Source: Beta vulgaris subsp. vulgaris
Lineage: Eukaryota > Streptophyta > Magnoliopsida > Caryophyllales > Amaranthaceae
Reading direction: 5' to 3'
Length of the DNA: 64,000 nt
Assembly (NCBI RefSeq): GCF_026745355.1
Contig: NC_079209.1
Span: forward strand, 7,340,984-7,404,983
Shown: one piece after another, positions 37,041 through 47,739 of the stretch
How positions within the stretch are numbered: position 1 is the first letter of the stretch
Layout: the number at the start of each line of letters is the position of its first letter
Made by a program: the position numbers and the translations under genes
The notes under the pieces: model-generated
Seen by the model: the letters and a program-made list of their open reading frames with translations, nothing else
Databases searched by the model: none
Told to the model about the DNA's origin: nothing

Positions 37041-38060
37041 ATGACATACGTTTGGACTTTGCTCTATGTCTTCATTCCGAGACTCTTTATTGGTCATGTC
37101 ATCAGCAGTTTAATGGATGTATTTCCAGAGCCATGGATTATTTTCCTAGTCTTCGGAAACTTTTAACTAGAAAATTGGGGGCTATTATTATGGTCGTGTT
37201 TTATATAATGTCGATGACCGACAACCGATGCTAACAAGCGACACCCAACTTCACTAAACTAGCTTGATGATGCGATGGACAGCAGACCAAGTCAAGGTTG
37301 TTGTAACAACCCCTATGTTGCTAGTGCCTCCTCAAATTGAGTTGAACGTGTCTAGCAATATAGAGAAGTATTGTGAAAGTAACTACATCATAAATCAATC
37401 CACATTCATTGGAAGGCCAAGTCGTCGAGGTGTAACCGTTTCCTATTTTTTAGGGGAGGCTCTTAGTAGTGCAAGACTTACTGGAAGTTCTATAAAAGGA
37501 GAGCAGTACAAGGAATAAAGGGTCACTGCTTCCATACAATACTTCTGAAAAAAGCTATTGCTACTGAAATCACTCCACATATGAATTATAAAACACACTA
37601 TCTTTATACACTAAACCTATCTCCTTAGATGAAGTTCCAAAGCACCACATACTACTACCGACAATATGCCGCCGAGGCCATACAAAGGCAATTCCCATAG
37701 GAAGAATTTTACTCGTCCCATTCATATTGTATAGCCAAGCTACAACCAATGCTTTGTATATGCTTTCTATATATTTCTTTATGTTAATGCTTTTGTATTT
37801 GCAATAGCTACATATACATGTGCATACAATGTACTTGTAATAGCAATGGCTTTAACGCCCGAATCATAGTCAATTAGTGGTCCCATGTCCACCCGCGGTT
37901 TTTACCCATCTTCATTGGGATTTTTCGCGTCACCATTTCTTATCTTCTATTTCTTTATTTTCGTCATGTAGATTCCGTCCTATATTTTTCTTGTTCTAGT
38001 CTAGTTATCGACATCCCAACCAATGATCATCCCTTGTGCGATTTTTGGCATAAACAGTAG

Positions 38061-38462
38061 CCCACTCCACGAATGTTTAAACTTGATTATGCAGAATGTT
38101 GTAAACCGTAATTTTAGTGTTATCCGTCCCCCTCATTTCTAGAGAGGAACTATTCGACATGTAATAGCTTTAAACTATATTAGTTAATCCCTGTCAAAAA
38201 AACTCTATTAGTTAATCTAACCTATTTCTACCAAAAAAATTCATAATCACATAATCATCTTACCTATTTAGGACTATCCAACTCTCATACGGGAGTATTG
38301 CAATATACTATCTCCATTCCTCAATACATGCAACTAACATTTCCTTTTGGTACAAGAACCAGGGAGGGGGAGAACATATGTTCTTTTTTTTGCTTATTGC
38401 TCATGTGATTAGCTTTGTTGGGTATCATAATTAAAGATACATAAACCATCTAATGCTTCAAA
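38061..38462. other. Non-coding spacer
   Basis: AT-rich; nothing recognised apart from its role as flank of the CACTA element. Confidence 0.4.
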
Positions 38463-40035
38463 CACTAGTGGAAAAAAACGGAAGGGCTGCGGTTAAAACA
38501 GCCCTAAGGGCTGCGTTTTTGGCCAGCAACCCTTTCTATAGCAGCCTTTCATTAAAAGTGAAGGGCAGCGTTTTTAAACCGTAGCCCTTCACAATAAAGG
38601 GCTACGGTTTTGGCCTAAAAACGCAGCCTTTTCAATATGGAAGGGTTGCGTTTTTAGGCCCAAAACCACAGTCCTTTTGACCTAAAAAAAATAATTAAAA
38701 TCTTTTTTTTTTGCATTTATTTTACTCCTAAATATACCAAGAATAGCTGAAATTTACAAACGAAATTACTTGTGACCACAACATTATATAGATGAAATGA
38801 TCAAATGAATACTTCAATAAAACGAAATTTTAAATTAACAAGAACATCAAATTAGTTCCACAAAAGAAAATAAAACAAAAAACCTCAAATATATAAAAAA
38901 AAAGTCACAGCTCAACTAAAAACATTAAATATCACGAGTAACAAATAAATTACAAAAAAAATTTAAAAATGATAAAAACTACATAGGAGATGTGGTTCGT
39001 CGAAATTCTAAATTAATTCCTTTACAAAAACACGAAATTAATTCCATAACACGAAATTAACATCAACATTTACGACATTAATTCAACAAATACAAAATTA
39101 ACATTTAACGAAATTAATCCATGAATCAACAACAAATAAAACAACATCAAATTAATTCCACAAATTAAAATGAAAAAAATAAAAAAAATCGAAACAAAAG
39201 TTAAAAACCCAGATCTAAAGATTAATTACAAAAATAAGAAATTAAAATGAAAAAATAACTTCATCGATGTTGTTGAAATCTACCATAAATTCATCGTCGC
39301 CGTCGAAGATCGATGATGCTCTGGTCTACATCGTTGAAGATGTGGTTCGTCGGAGAGAGAAAGAGAAGATGATGAGCGAAGTTGTGCGACGAACAGGTTT
39401 GTGGTGGTCAGGAGACGAATGGCGACGACGGGTTTGTGGTGGTGAGGAGACAAACGACGAAGGTAGGGTTTGTGGTGGTGAGGAGAGAGACGGAGTATTG
39501 TGAGGAGTGAGGAGAGAGACAGAGTATTGTGAGGAGTGAGGAGTGAGGAGTGAGGAGAGAGACGGAGTATTGTGAGGAGTGAGGAGAGAGACGGAGTATT
39601 GTGAGGGAGGAGAGAGAATGAGGGAACTTATACAACACTAGCTAGTTGCGTGCTTATCTTTTTAAGCCCACCCGCATCTAATAATTCGAATTCCTTTTCA
39701 ACATATTAAAAAAAATGATAAGGAAGGGTTGCGCTTGTCCAAAAAAACGCAGCCCTTCTGTTACGAAGGGCTGCGTTTTTTGGATAAGCGCAGCCCTTCA
39801 TAAAAAAGGGTTGCGCTTGTCTAAAAGACGCAGCCCTTCTAACTGTAAGAAAGGCTGCGTTTTTTACTTAAGCGCAACCCTTTTTGTAAAGGACTGCGGT
39901 TTTCTTGAAAACCGCAGCCCTACAAGAAAGAAGGGCTGCGTTTTATTTAAAACTGTAACCCTAGAAGAAAGAAGGGCTGCTTTTTAAAGATAACGCAGTT
40001 CTTCCAGCACAACCCTTCCGTTTTTTCCCCTAGTG
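38463..40035. mobile_element. Non-autonomous CACTA element, 1573 bp (TSD AAA)
   Basis: Left terminus CACTAGTGGAAAAAAACGG; right terminus (reverse complement) CACTAGGGGAAAAAACGG. A 3 bp duplication AAA (38460-38462, 40036-40038) flanks it. Both subterminal zones (38485-38670 and 39720-40015) are packed with AAGGGCTGCG in alternating orientation. There is no transposase. The interior has a minisatellite (39480-39620) next to a GA-rich stretch, the complement of the CT-rich leader seen in the sister elements. Confidence 0.9.
39480..39620. repeat. Minisatellite inside the CACTA element
   Basis: Four copies of GAGAGAGACGGAGTATTGTG (one with A for G) separated by 1-3 copies of GAGGAGT. Length variation of the spacers suggests replication slippage. 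Confidence 0.75.
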
Positions 40036-40181
40036 AAAACTTACCACATAGGAAATGTTGCATGTATTGCGCGACAATCCAAAGGAAAAAAAATGTTGCA
40101 TGTATTGAGTTATGGAAGTAGTATGGTTTTTCTTAACATGCACGAGTTACTTTTGATGATGTGTCACTATCTATTTATTCG

Positions 40182-40338
40182 TATTAGTGTACATATATTC
40201 TGTAATATATAGTCTCCCTATTTAGAATTTTGTACTTATGTAAAGTAGTAGGTATGGAAAGTAGGGTTGTATGACTCTTTGGTATATAATGTAAAGATGC
40301 TCACTAAGCCTCCTAAGGAGGATTCTCATATCATTACA
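40182..40338 (+). repeat. Left LTR of the copia element
   Basis: Starts TATTAGTGTACATA (TG start mutated to TA in both copies) and ends CATCATTACA-type TCATTACA. A TATATAATG box lies near 40281. Confidence 0.9.
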
Positions 40339-40408
40339 TGGTACCAGGCCCTTTCTTGGCCGTGTGTTTCTTCATCCTCAACGTCTCCCCTATCTCTTCT
40401 CTCTCTTC

Positions 40409-42163
40409 ATGGCACCCGACGCATCTCCTCCACCGACGGGTAGCCATGCCTATCACCCTGCTTTGAGCGTTACAAACGTCAAGGCTTTGATTCCTTTAGT
40501 GTTGGACGTTGAGAAAGGCCAATACACTCCATGGGCCACGTTATTCCCCAACACTGCCAAGGCTTACAATGTCTTGGATCACATCGACTCCTTGGTAACC
40601 AAGCCCACAGATGTCGATGATGCTCTCTGGGGTCGGTTGGACGCCATTGTGTGTCAATGGTTATATGGTACGATCACCACCGATCTTCTCCTTAATGTTT
40701 TGGATGACAAATCCACGGCGATGACGGCATGGGAACGTCTTCGTAACATTTTTCAAGATAATAAAGGCACTCGGGTGGTGCATCTTGAGAACAAATTTGG
40801 TTAGATTCGTCTTTCTCAATTTTCTTCTCTTGGTGATTATTGTCAAGCTTTAGAAACATTATCATCACAGTTGGCTGCTATAGATCACCCTATATCCGAG
40901 GAGCGTCTTGTTCTTCAATTAGTTGGAAAATTAACCTCGGATTATCTTATGGTGTCAACTCTTATTCAACAATCCACTCCTCTTCCGATTTTTGATAAAG
41001 CATGTTCTATGCTTGAGCTTGATCGTGTTAGTCGCGAAAAACCTGAGTCGGGTTCGGTTTCGTCGGATACGGTTCTCTTGGCCGGCAGTAATCCTTCCCC
41101 GCCGTCTCAACCGTCGGCCAGTGGTCTCTCTCATGGCCACCGGACTGGGTATGGTCGCCCTAATGGTAAGCAGAAGGGTAAATATAAAGGGAAGTCTCAA
41201 GGGGGTCCTAATCATCATCCACAAGGTAATGCTGCCCAGCCCATGTTTTATTCTCCTTGGGCTAATTCTTGAGCCCCACCAGCACTTTATCCACCGTGTC
41301 CTTATCCCACACAACAAATGTGGAGACCTCCTGCCTTGCCCCTCAATTCAACGCAGCAGCCCGGCCTTTTAGGGTTTACTACGCGCCCACACCAAACGGC
41401 CCAGCAGGCCCTTCTCGCACCTGGCAGCTTCCAGCACACAGAACTTCCAACATTTTTCAATAGCCTCTCTCTTCAACCGCCGGACTCCAACTGGTACATG
41501 GATACGGGAGCAACATCACATCTTATGAACAATTCAGGTATCAATCCTTCTGTTGTTAATTGGCGCATTTTCAATTCTCACATATTGGTTGGTGATGGTT
41601 CTAAAATACCAGTTAAAGGTTCAGGCACATCTTTTCTTCCTCACTCCACTCCTCCCCTTACTCTCAAAAATATTCTCTATGCTCCCAAAATCATTAAAAA
41701 TCTCATCTCTGTTTGTCAGTTCACTACTAATAATTGTGTCTCTGTTGAATTTGATCCTTTTGGTTTTTCTGTGAAGGACCTACAGACGGGAAAAATCTTG
41801 ACCAGGTGCAATAGTGTGGGCCCTCTTTATCCAGAATTATCTTCTTCGTCTCTGTCATCCTCCTCTCCAATTGTTCTTGCTGCTCTTTCATCTGAAGTTT
41901 GGCATAATAGATTGGGACATCCTGGAGGTCATGTTCTTAGTTTTCTTAAGAATAATCATTTCATTCACTGTAATAATAGTAAAAGTCTCTCTGTTTGTCA
42001 TGGTTGTCAATTAGGGAAACATCATCGTCTTCCTTTTTCAGTTTCATGTACTAAGACTTATGCTCCTTTTGATATTATTCACACTGATTTATATACATAT
42101 CCTCTTAATAGTCATACTGGTTTTCGTTATTATTTACTTCTTTCTCTCTCACTCATGGCATGA
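40409..42163 (+). pseudogene. Copia gag, protease and integrase N-terminus (broken)
   Basis: From the ATG at 40409 (MAPDASPPPTG), one frame holds the gag domain (VKALIPLVLDVEKGQYTPW, then LWGRLDAIVCQWLYGTI) and a Lys/Gly-rich tail (KQKGKYKGKS). It continues through the protease active site YMDTGATSHLM (about 41493-41526), the integrase zinc region (WHNRLGHPGGHV ... CHGCQLGKHH) and DIIHTDL near 42075. In-frame stops are a TAG at 40802-40804 and a TGA at 41270-41272. The frame ends at 42163, where the central integrase core is deleted. Confidence 0.88.
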
Positions 42164-42894
42164 TTTGGCAACATTCATGTCCTAATACGTCTCCCCAAAA
42201 TAGCAAAGTCGAACGTATGATTAGGACCATTAATAATATTTGTCGTTGTCTTCTTTTCCATGCATCTCTCCCTCCTTCCTATTGGGTTGAATCTTTGCAT
42301 ATGGCTACATATTTACTTAATATTCGTCCCACTAGTGTTCTTAATAACCTCACTCCTGTGCATGTTCTCTTTAACAAGGCACCCTCATATGCTCACATTC
42401 GTACTTTCGGTTGCCTTTGTTATCCTAACTTGTCTTCTACTTCTCCACATAAAATGAGCCCCCGCTCTACTCCATGCATTTTTCTAGGCTATCCTCTCTC
42501 TCATCGTGGTTATAGGTGTCTTAACATTGCGACGAATAAAGTAATTATTTCGCACCATGTGATTTTTGATGAATTCACCTTTCCTCATTCCACTAAATAT
42601 ACTCCCAAGCTTTTGGACTATGATTTTTTGTTTACTGATGTTGAGTCCAATCTTCCGCCTCCTATTCTTCACCAAACACATCTTTCTACCCTCCCCCCAA
42701 GCCCAAACACTTCATCTCCTCCTACTGGGCCCAGTCCGCAAGCCCAACCCTCCTCGCCTTTGGCTATGCGTGCTGCTGGCCAGCAGCCTCTCACTCTCCA
42801 GGCCCCTTATCTCCTGGCCCAACCTCACCGCAACCCCCTGCTACTGATACAGGCCCATTCTCACTGCCGCCCACTCTCACTGATCTGGGCCCAC
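42164..42894 (+). pseudogene. Copia integrase C-terminal part
   Basis: A different frame from the upstream piece. It resumes at HSCPNTSPQNSKVERMIRTI, the end of the DDE core containing the last catalytic Glu (KVER), then TYLLNIRPT, FGCLCYPNL and FLGYPLSHRGYRC. About 80-100 residues of the core, including the catalytic Asp residues, are missing before it. The reading frame then runs into the inserted solo LTR. Confidence 0.85.
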
Positions 42895-44676
42895 TGTAAC
42901 ACCCCCAAATTACTCACTTTTAAATAAATAATTTAATAAATAATATTTGAGTAATTTAGGAGTATTACCGCCACGTGACTAACACGCTTTCGGCAACCAA
43001 CTACTAACTAACCAAAATAACTTGCAGCGGAAGACTTTAACCAAAAATAATAATACTTCTTTATTAATAAGTAAATATTGTCTCAATACTCAAAATAAAT
43101 GAAACACTCTAATCTAGGTGAAGATCCCCTTTCTAGTATGCTTCCATGCACATCCAAAATTCACCTGCAAATCTGCTTACCAAAAAGGTAAACAGGGCAA
43201 AGCCAAATAGGAAAAAGAAAATACGCGTCAGTATAAAACTGAGTACGAAATGTACTAGATAAGTAACACATTTGTTAGTTCGTAACAATTTTTTATTTCG
43301 AAAACTCCATCACCAATAGTTCAAGAATAACTCTTTAAGAATAAACTGTTTTCAAACACTTAATAATAATTCAAGAATAACATTTTAAGAACAAACTCTT
43401 GCCAAACACTTGAATAATAATTCAAGAACAACCTTTTAAGAACAAACTCTTTCCAAACACTTGAATAGTAATTCAAGAATAACCTTTTTAAGAATAAACT
43501 CTTTCCAAACAACTTGGATTAAAAATAATCCTGAAAACAATTCCTCTTCTTATCTCCCTTCTATTTTGCTAAGTGTGCACACCCTCCAAGCTAGTCATCC
43601 CATCACGGAGCTATATCAAGGGGTAACTATAATTGCCAACAAGTGGACTTTGAATCTCTTGATATTAATCATATCAAGCGGAAATAATAATAATATGACT
43701 TGTAAGTCATGAATAAACCTCCTTTCCTCATAAACAACTTTTTGAACATTCAAAGTTCATAAAAATCAATCAATCTTTCCTTGTAAAAATAATTTAATTT
43801 TCCAAAAAGGATAACAAAACTTCTATATAAAATGATTGATAATATCATTCCTTCTTTTCACTTTCAAGAGTGAATAATAAAACATTGTAACCATTTTAAA
43901 CCAAATTTCTAAACCAATCCAACCAATAAAATCAATAAACAACTTTATCATATAAACCACATTTTAAAAGATCTAGCTACATAACGTACCTTGATCTTGC
44001 ACAAACTAATACTAGTATCTTCACTTATTCTTATACTTGAGCTTTCTCATAGCCAACCAACAAGCAATCTACCACATGAACTTAATCATGAATTTAAACA
44101 TGAATGATCTATCATGAGCATAATATTTTTGAGTAAGAAATATGAAAATATTTTTCTTAAACAAAAGAAAATTGAAACTTGCATAAGAAATATAAAACTA
44201 GAATAGATAGGAAGAGAAAGAAGAACTTTGAAGTAAGAAATTATAGATTCTTCAAAGTTTTTGTGTGGAAAAGATGGCTAAAGGTGTGGGGTATTTATAG
44301 GAGTAGAATAGATAATACTTAATTTTCAAAATTAAAGAGTTTGTAACCTTCACCATAAATTAGGAGATTAAACCAAGATTTGTAACCTTCATCATAAATT
44401 TGGAAAACAAAACTCCCCATTTACTTCACAATCCCGTAAAAAATAATGGCCTAAAAAAATTTTTTTTTTTTTTTTTTTTTGTTTTTTGAATAATTTTGAC
44501 TAGGATTTTAAACCAAAAGTTTAACAGATCCAATTTTGGCGCCATATTCCCGCCAAAATAATTTAAAACCAATAAATATACTAAAATATCCTTTGCTTAA
44601 AATATTTATTTTAGAAAATAAATATAAAATACATCTTTATTTATTTAAATAAATACTAAAAATACGGGGTATTACA
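42895..44676 (-). mobile_element. Solo LTR of a gypsy-type element, 1782 bp (TSD CCCAC)
   Basis: Runs from TGTAACACCCC to GGGGTATTACA (TG...CA), flanked by the perfect duplication CCCAC (42890-42894, 44677-44681) within copia pol. No internal domain is present, so this is a solo LTR left by LTR-LTR recombination. Minus orientation is inferred because its minus strand ends like the LTR at 1-1013 (TTCCGCTGCAA, then GGGGTGTTACA) and has a TATA box (CTATAAATAC, about 44300-44291). It carries a 50 bp tandem repeat (43320-43515) and a T22 run near 44460. Confidence 0.92.
43320..43515. repeat. Tandem repeat, 4 copies of 50-51 bp, in the solo LTR
   Basis: Units start at 43321, 43371, 43422 and 43473, each opening with TCAAGAATAAC (or TCAAGAACAAC) and containing TTTAAGAACAAACTCTT and CCAAACACTTGAATA. 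Period 50-51 bp. Confidence 0.85.
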
Positions 44677-44731
44677 CCCACCATCCCCGCAGCCCACTTC
44701 TCCTATTCCGCCCCCTCCACCAGCCCACTCT

Positions 44732-46375
44732 ATGCGTACTCGTTCTCAATCCGGCATATTTAAGCCTAATTCTAAGTATGCTAGCCTAGCCCTGGTCACT
44801 TCCTCGGCTTCTCACATTTCTCCTCTTCCTCGTTCTCCTTCTCGTGCCATTGCTGATCCTAACTGGTATAACGCCATGTGTGATGAATATAATGCTATGA
44901 TTGACACTCATACTTGGGATTTAGTTCCGCGTCCTGCGGATACTAATATTGTTTGTTGCTTATGGGTTTTTACTCACAAGGAGAAATCTGATGGTACTTT
45001 TGAACGATATAAGGCCCGTTTAGTGGCTAATGGTAAGAGTCAGGAGGTTGGGGTGGATTATGGTGAGACATTTAGTCCTGTGGTGCGTCCTACTACTATC
45101 CGTACTGTGTTGAGTTTGGTTGTTTCTCGCCACTGGTCTATTCATTGGTTGGATGTGAAGAATGCATTTCTTCACGGTGATCTTCAGGAGACAGTTTATG
45201 TGCATCAGCCCCCCGGGTTTGTTAATCCTGACAAGCCTACACATGTGTGTCTTCTTCGGAAGTCTCTTTATGGTCTCAAGCAGGCCCCCCGTGCTTGGTA
45301 TCAGCGATTTGCTACTTACATTCTCTCTTTGGGTTTTCAGAACAGCAAATGTGATACATCTCTCTTTATTTTCAGACAGGGTTCCGATACTGCTTATCTT
45401 CTTCTTTATGTTGATGACATCATCCTTACCTGCTCGTCTGAGGCTCTTCGGACTCGTATTATTGGTCTTCTCAGTTCGGAGTTTGCGATGAAGGATCTTG
45501 GTCCTTTATCTTATTTCCTTGGTATTTCTGTTTCTCGTACCAAGGATAGCATGTTTCTCTGCCAGCGGAAATATGCTATGGAGATTCTTGCTCGTGCTGA
45601 TATGTCCTCTTGTAAGTCTGCTGCTACTCCTGTTGATACTAAGTCTAAGCTTAGTGCTCATAGTGGGAAGCCCCTTGATGATCCTACTCTCTATCGTCAG
45701 CTGACTGGTGCTCTTCAGTATCTTACATTCACTCGTCCCGATATTTCATATGTTGTTCAGCAGGTGTGTTTGTTTATGCATGCGCCGCGCGATTCTCATT
45801 TTCATGCTCCTAAGCGTATCATTCGATATCTTAAGGGCACTCTTGACTATGGCATGCACTTGTCCTCGACTCCGGCTACATGCCTTGTCTCCTACACTGA
45901 TGCTGATTGGGGTGGATGTCCTGATACTCGTCGTTCCACTTCAGGTTACTGTGTCTTTTTGGGTGATAATCTTATATCTTGGTCGTCGAAACTTCAGGCA
46001 ACTTTGTCTCGCTCTAGTGCCGAGGCCGAGCATCGAGGGGTGGCTAATGTTGTCACTGAGACGGCTTCGCTCCGTAATCTCTTACTTGAGCTCCATTGTC
46101 CCCTGCAGCGAGCTACTGTGGTATATTGTGATAATATCAGTGCTGTTTATATGTCTCATAACCCTGTACAACATCAGCGCACTAAGCATGTGGAGATGGA
46201 CATTCATTTTGTTAATGATAAGGTTGCCCTTGGTCTTATTCGGGTTCTTCATGTGCCTTCATCCTCAAAGTTTGCCGATATCTTCACTAAGGGTCTCCCT
46301 CAGCCCTTGTTTATGGACTTTAGATCCAGTTTGAGCATTCGTCCTCCTCCTGCTCCCACTGTGGGAGTGTATTAG
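44732..46375 (+). CDS. Copia reverse transcriptase and RNase H (long open frame)
   Basis: 547 codons without a stop. In order: N-terminal RT region (DPNWYNAMCDEYNAM, WVFTHKEKSDGTFERYKARL), palm motifs (WLDVKNAFLHGDL, KSLYGLKQAPRAW, catalytic YVDDIIL near 45408), connection (GALQYLTFTRPDISY), and RNase H (TDADWGG, SRSSAEAEHRGVANV, YCDNISAVY, IFTKGLPQPL). It is cut off from its gag-integrase part by the solo LTR and by the core deletion, so the polyprotein cannot be made whole, but this segment is intact. The start ATG at 44732 is merely the first in frame. Confidence 0.9.
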   Translation: MRTRSQSGIFKPNSKYASLALVTSSASHISPLPRSPSRAIADPNWYNAMCDEYNAMIDTHTWDLVPRPADTNIVCCLWVFTHKEKSDGTFERYKARLVANGKSQEVGVDYGETFSPVVRPTTIRTVLSLVVSRHWSIHWLDVKNAFLHGDLQETVYVHQPPGFVNPDKPTHVCLLRKSLYGLKQAPRAWYQRFATYILSLGFQNSKCDTSLFIFRQGSDTAYLLLYVDDIILTCSSEALRTRIIGLLSSEFAMKDLGPLSYFLGISVSRTKDSMFLCQRKYAMEILARADMSSCKSAATPVDTKSKLSAHSGKPLDDPTLYRQLTGALQYLTFTRPDISYVVQQVCLFMHAPRDSHFHAPKRIIRYLKGTLDYGMHLSSTPATCLVSYTDADWGGCPDTRRSTSGYCVFLGDNLISWSSKLQATLSRSSAEAEHRGVANVVTETASLRNLLLELHCPLQRATVVYCDNISAVYMSHNPVQHQRTKHVEMDIHFVNDKVALGLIRVLHVPSSSKFADIFTKGLPQPLFMDFRSSLSIRPPPAPTVGVY

Positions 46376-46527
46376 TGTACATATATTCTGTAATATATAG
46401 TCTCCCTATTTAGACTTATAAACTTATGTGAAGTAGTAGGTTATGGAAAGTAGGGTTGTATGACTCTTTGGTATATAATGTAAAGATACTCACTAAGCCT
46501 CCTAAGGAGGATTCTCATATCATTACA
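46370..46527 (+). repeat. Right LTR of the copia element
   Basis: Matches 40182-40338 with few differences. Preceded by the polypurine-like CTGTGGGAG. Followed by the target duplication ATTCG. Confidence 0.9.
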
Positions 46528-46532
46528 ATTCG

Positions 46533-47104
46533 CATCCTTTTTCACGACATATATATATACAAGAATCATTTTGATGATTAATATCTTAGATTGTGTAGTT
46601 CAAATTATTATTCTAGGATCTTGAAAGCAAATATCGAATCAAACCTAACAAGAATATACATGATAAAATATTTTTCTTATATATTATGAAAAAGGAACAG
46701 TGCAACAACTGGATCTGTTGGTGTGTGATCTGAGAAGTGAGGTGTGGATTATGCACTAAGGTGCACAGTGCTCACCGTGCACCCGAAATAACATACTATT
46801 CATATAAAAGAACACATTGTTTAAAATTAAAGAACATATAAATCTTCAATTATAAAAAGAACATAGGTTGTAATAAAAAGAACATATAGTAAATGAACAT
46901 TTAACTTACACTAAAAGAACACACCTTTTAATTCAAATTTAAAAAAAAAATCTCACCACCAACATCTTTGAAAAGATATAACAAGTTGCAAAATTTAAGC
47001 AAATAAATAATAACTTTTTTTAAAAATCATAGAATCTAAAATATTAACACTAAGTTTAGTAATAGAGGGTGCATCATTTTCTATATGCACTTGGATGCAT
47101 GTTC
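46533..47104. other. Non-coding spacer between two copia elements
   Basis: AT-rich. It contains a small near-palindrome (GGTGCACAGTGCTCACCGTGCACC, about 46760-46783, split here as GGTGCACAGTG and CACCGTGCACC) followed by repeated AAAGAACA words. It may be the end of an unidentified DNA transposon. Confidence 0.35.
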
Positions 47105-47109
47105 CTATT

Positions 47110-47739
47110 TGTAAGTGCTATTGACTATCAATCGTAGAATAATAGCAAACAATATTAGAATATCAAATAAGAAAGCAGGAAAAACACACTAGAGTTTTTT
47201 ACGTGGAAACCCAAGAACTGGGAGAAAAACCACGAATATGCACTAGGAATCGATGAATATTCAAGAAAGATTACAAAAGCACTCAAGAACTCTCTCTAAA
47301 GCTTTTTCTCTCTCAAATATGTGTTTTAAAGATGAAGAATACATTAATGACGCAATTAGGGCACCTATTTATACCCCCACTAAGCAAAACAGGAAAAAAA
47401 CGCATCCTCGATAGGTGCGGGCGCACCATCCTGTGGTGCGGGCGCACCAGGCCTCAGGTGCGGGCGCACCTGAGTCTTCTGCCGTCAGTTTCGTCAGTTC
47501 TTCATAAAACAGTCATAACTTTCTCGTTTCTCACCATAATTGGACATATGACCTATCGTTGGAAAGCTGTCGGAACAATCTATCACCTTCACTTCGAATC
47601 ACCTCAAAATCATTTATAGATTGAAAGATATGTGCATTCAAAATCAGCCTTATGTCCCAAATGACGTTTTCCTTCTACGCAACCTCATCTCCACACCCAT
47701 ACACCTCCATGAGTTCCATATACTACCATATACCCAACA
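47110..47739 (-). repeat. 3' LTR of the minus-strand copia element
   Basis: 630 bp, TG...CA. It includes three copies of the near-palindrome GGTGCGGGCGCACC (47414-47427, 47435-47448, 47457-47470) and a hairpin-like ACGTGGAAACCC...GGGAGAAAAACCACG block (47201-47234). The 5' LTR has the same structure with a deletion of about 180 bp after ATCAAATAAG. Confidence 0.9.

Larger units (their letters stand above)
33906..38060 (+). mobile_element. LTR-retrotransposon remnant, probably gypsy, mostly non-coding
   Basis: No coding domain remains. A purine tract AAAATTGGGGGCTAT at 37170-37184 is of the kind that precedes a 3' LTR. The following stretch (about 37185-38060) has LTR features: a TATA box (TTCTATAAAAGGAGAG, 37488-37503) and a CCGCGG...TTTTTCGCGTC hairpin-like block (37890-37934). 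Two degenerate tandem arrays lie in the interior (36018-36115 and 36885-37040). A 5' LTR was not found. The limits are approximate. Confidence 0.5.
40182..46527 (+). mobile_element. Ty1/copia retrotransposon (TSD ATTCG), split by a solo LTR
   Basis: LTRs of 157-158 bp (40182-40338, 46370-46527) are nearly identical and flanked by the duplication ATTCG (40177-40181, 46528-46532). A primer-binding-like TGGTACCAGGCC follows the left LTR. One gag-pol frame runs from 40409 with stops at 40802 and 41270, loses most of the integrase core near 42160, and resumes for RT and RNase H at 44732-46375. A 1782 bp solo LTR interrupts it at 42895-44676. Short LTRs and no CCHC knuckle in gag suggest the Ale/Retrofit group (inference). 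Confidence 0.93.

Noticed and set aside
45498..46334. Leu/Ser-rich plus-strand frames of 68 and 208 codons
   Set aside because: Other-frame shadows of the intact copia RT/RNase H; no independent signal.
46760..46783. Palindromic GTGCAC-rich site as a regulatory operator
   Set aside because: More likely part of an unidentified transposon end; no gene next to it.
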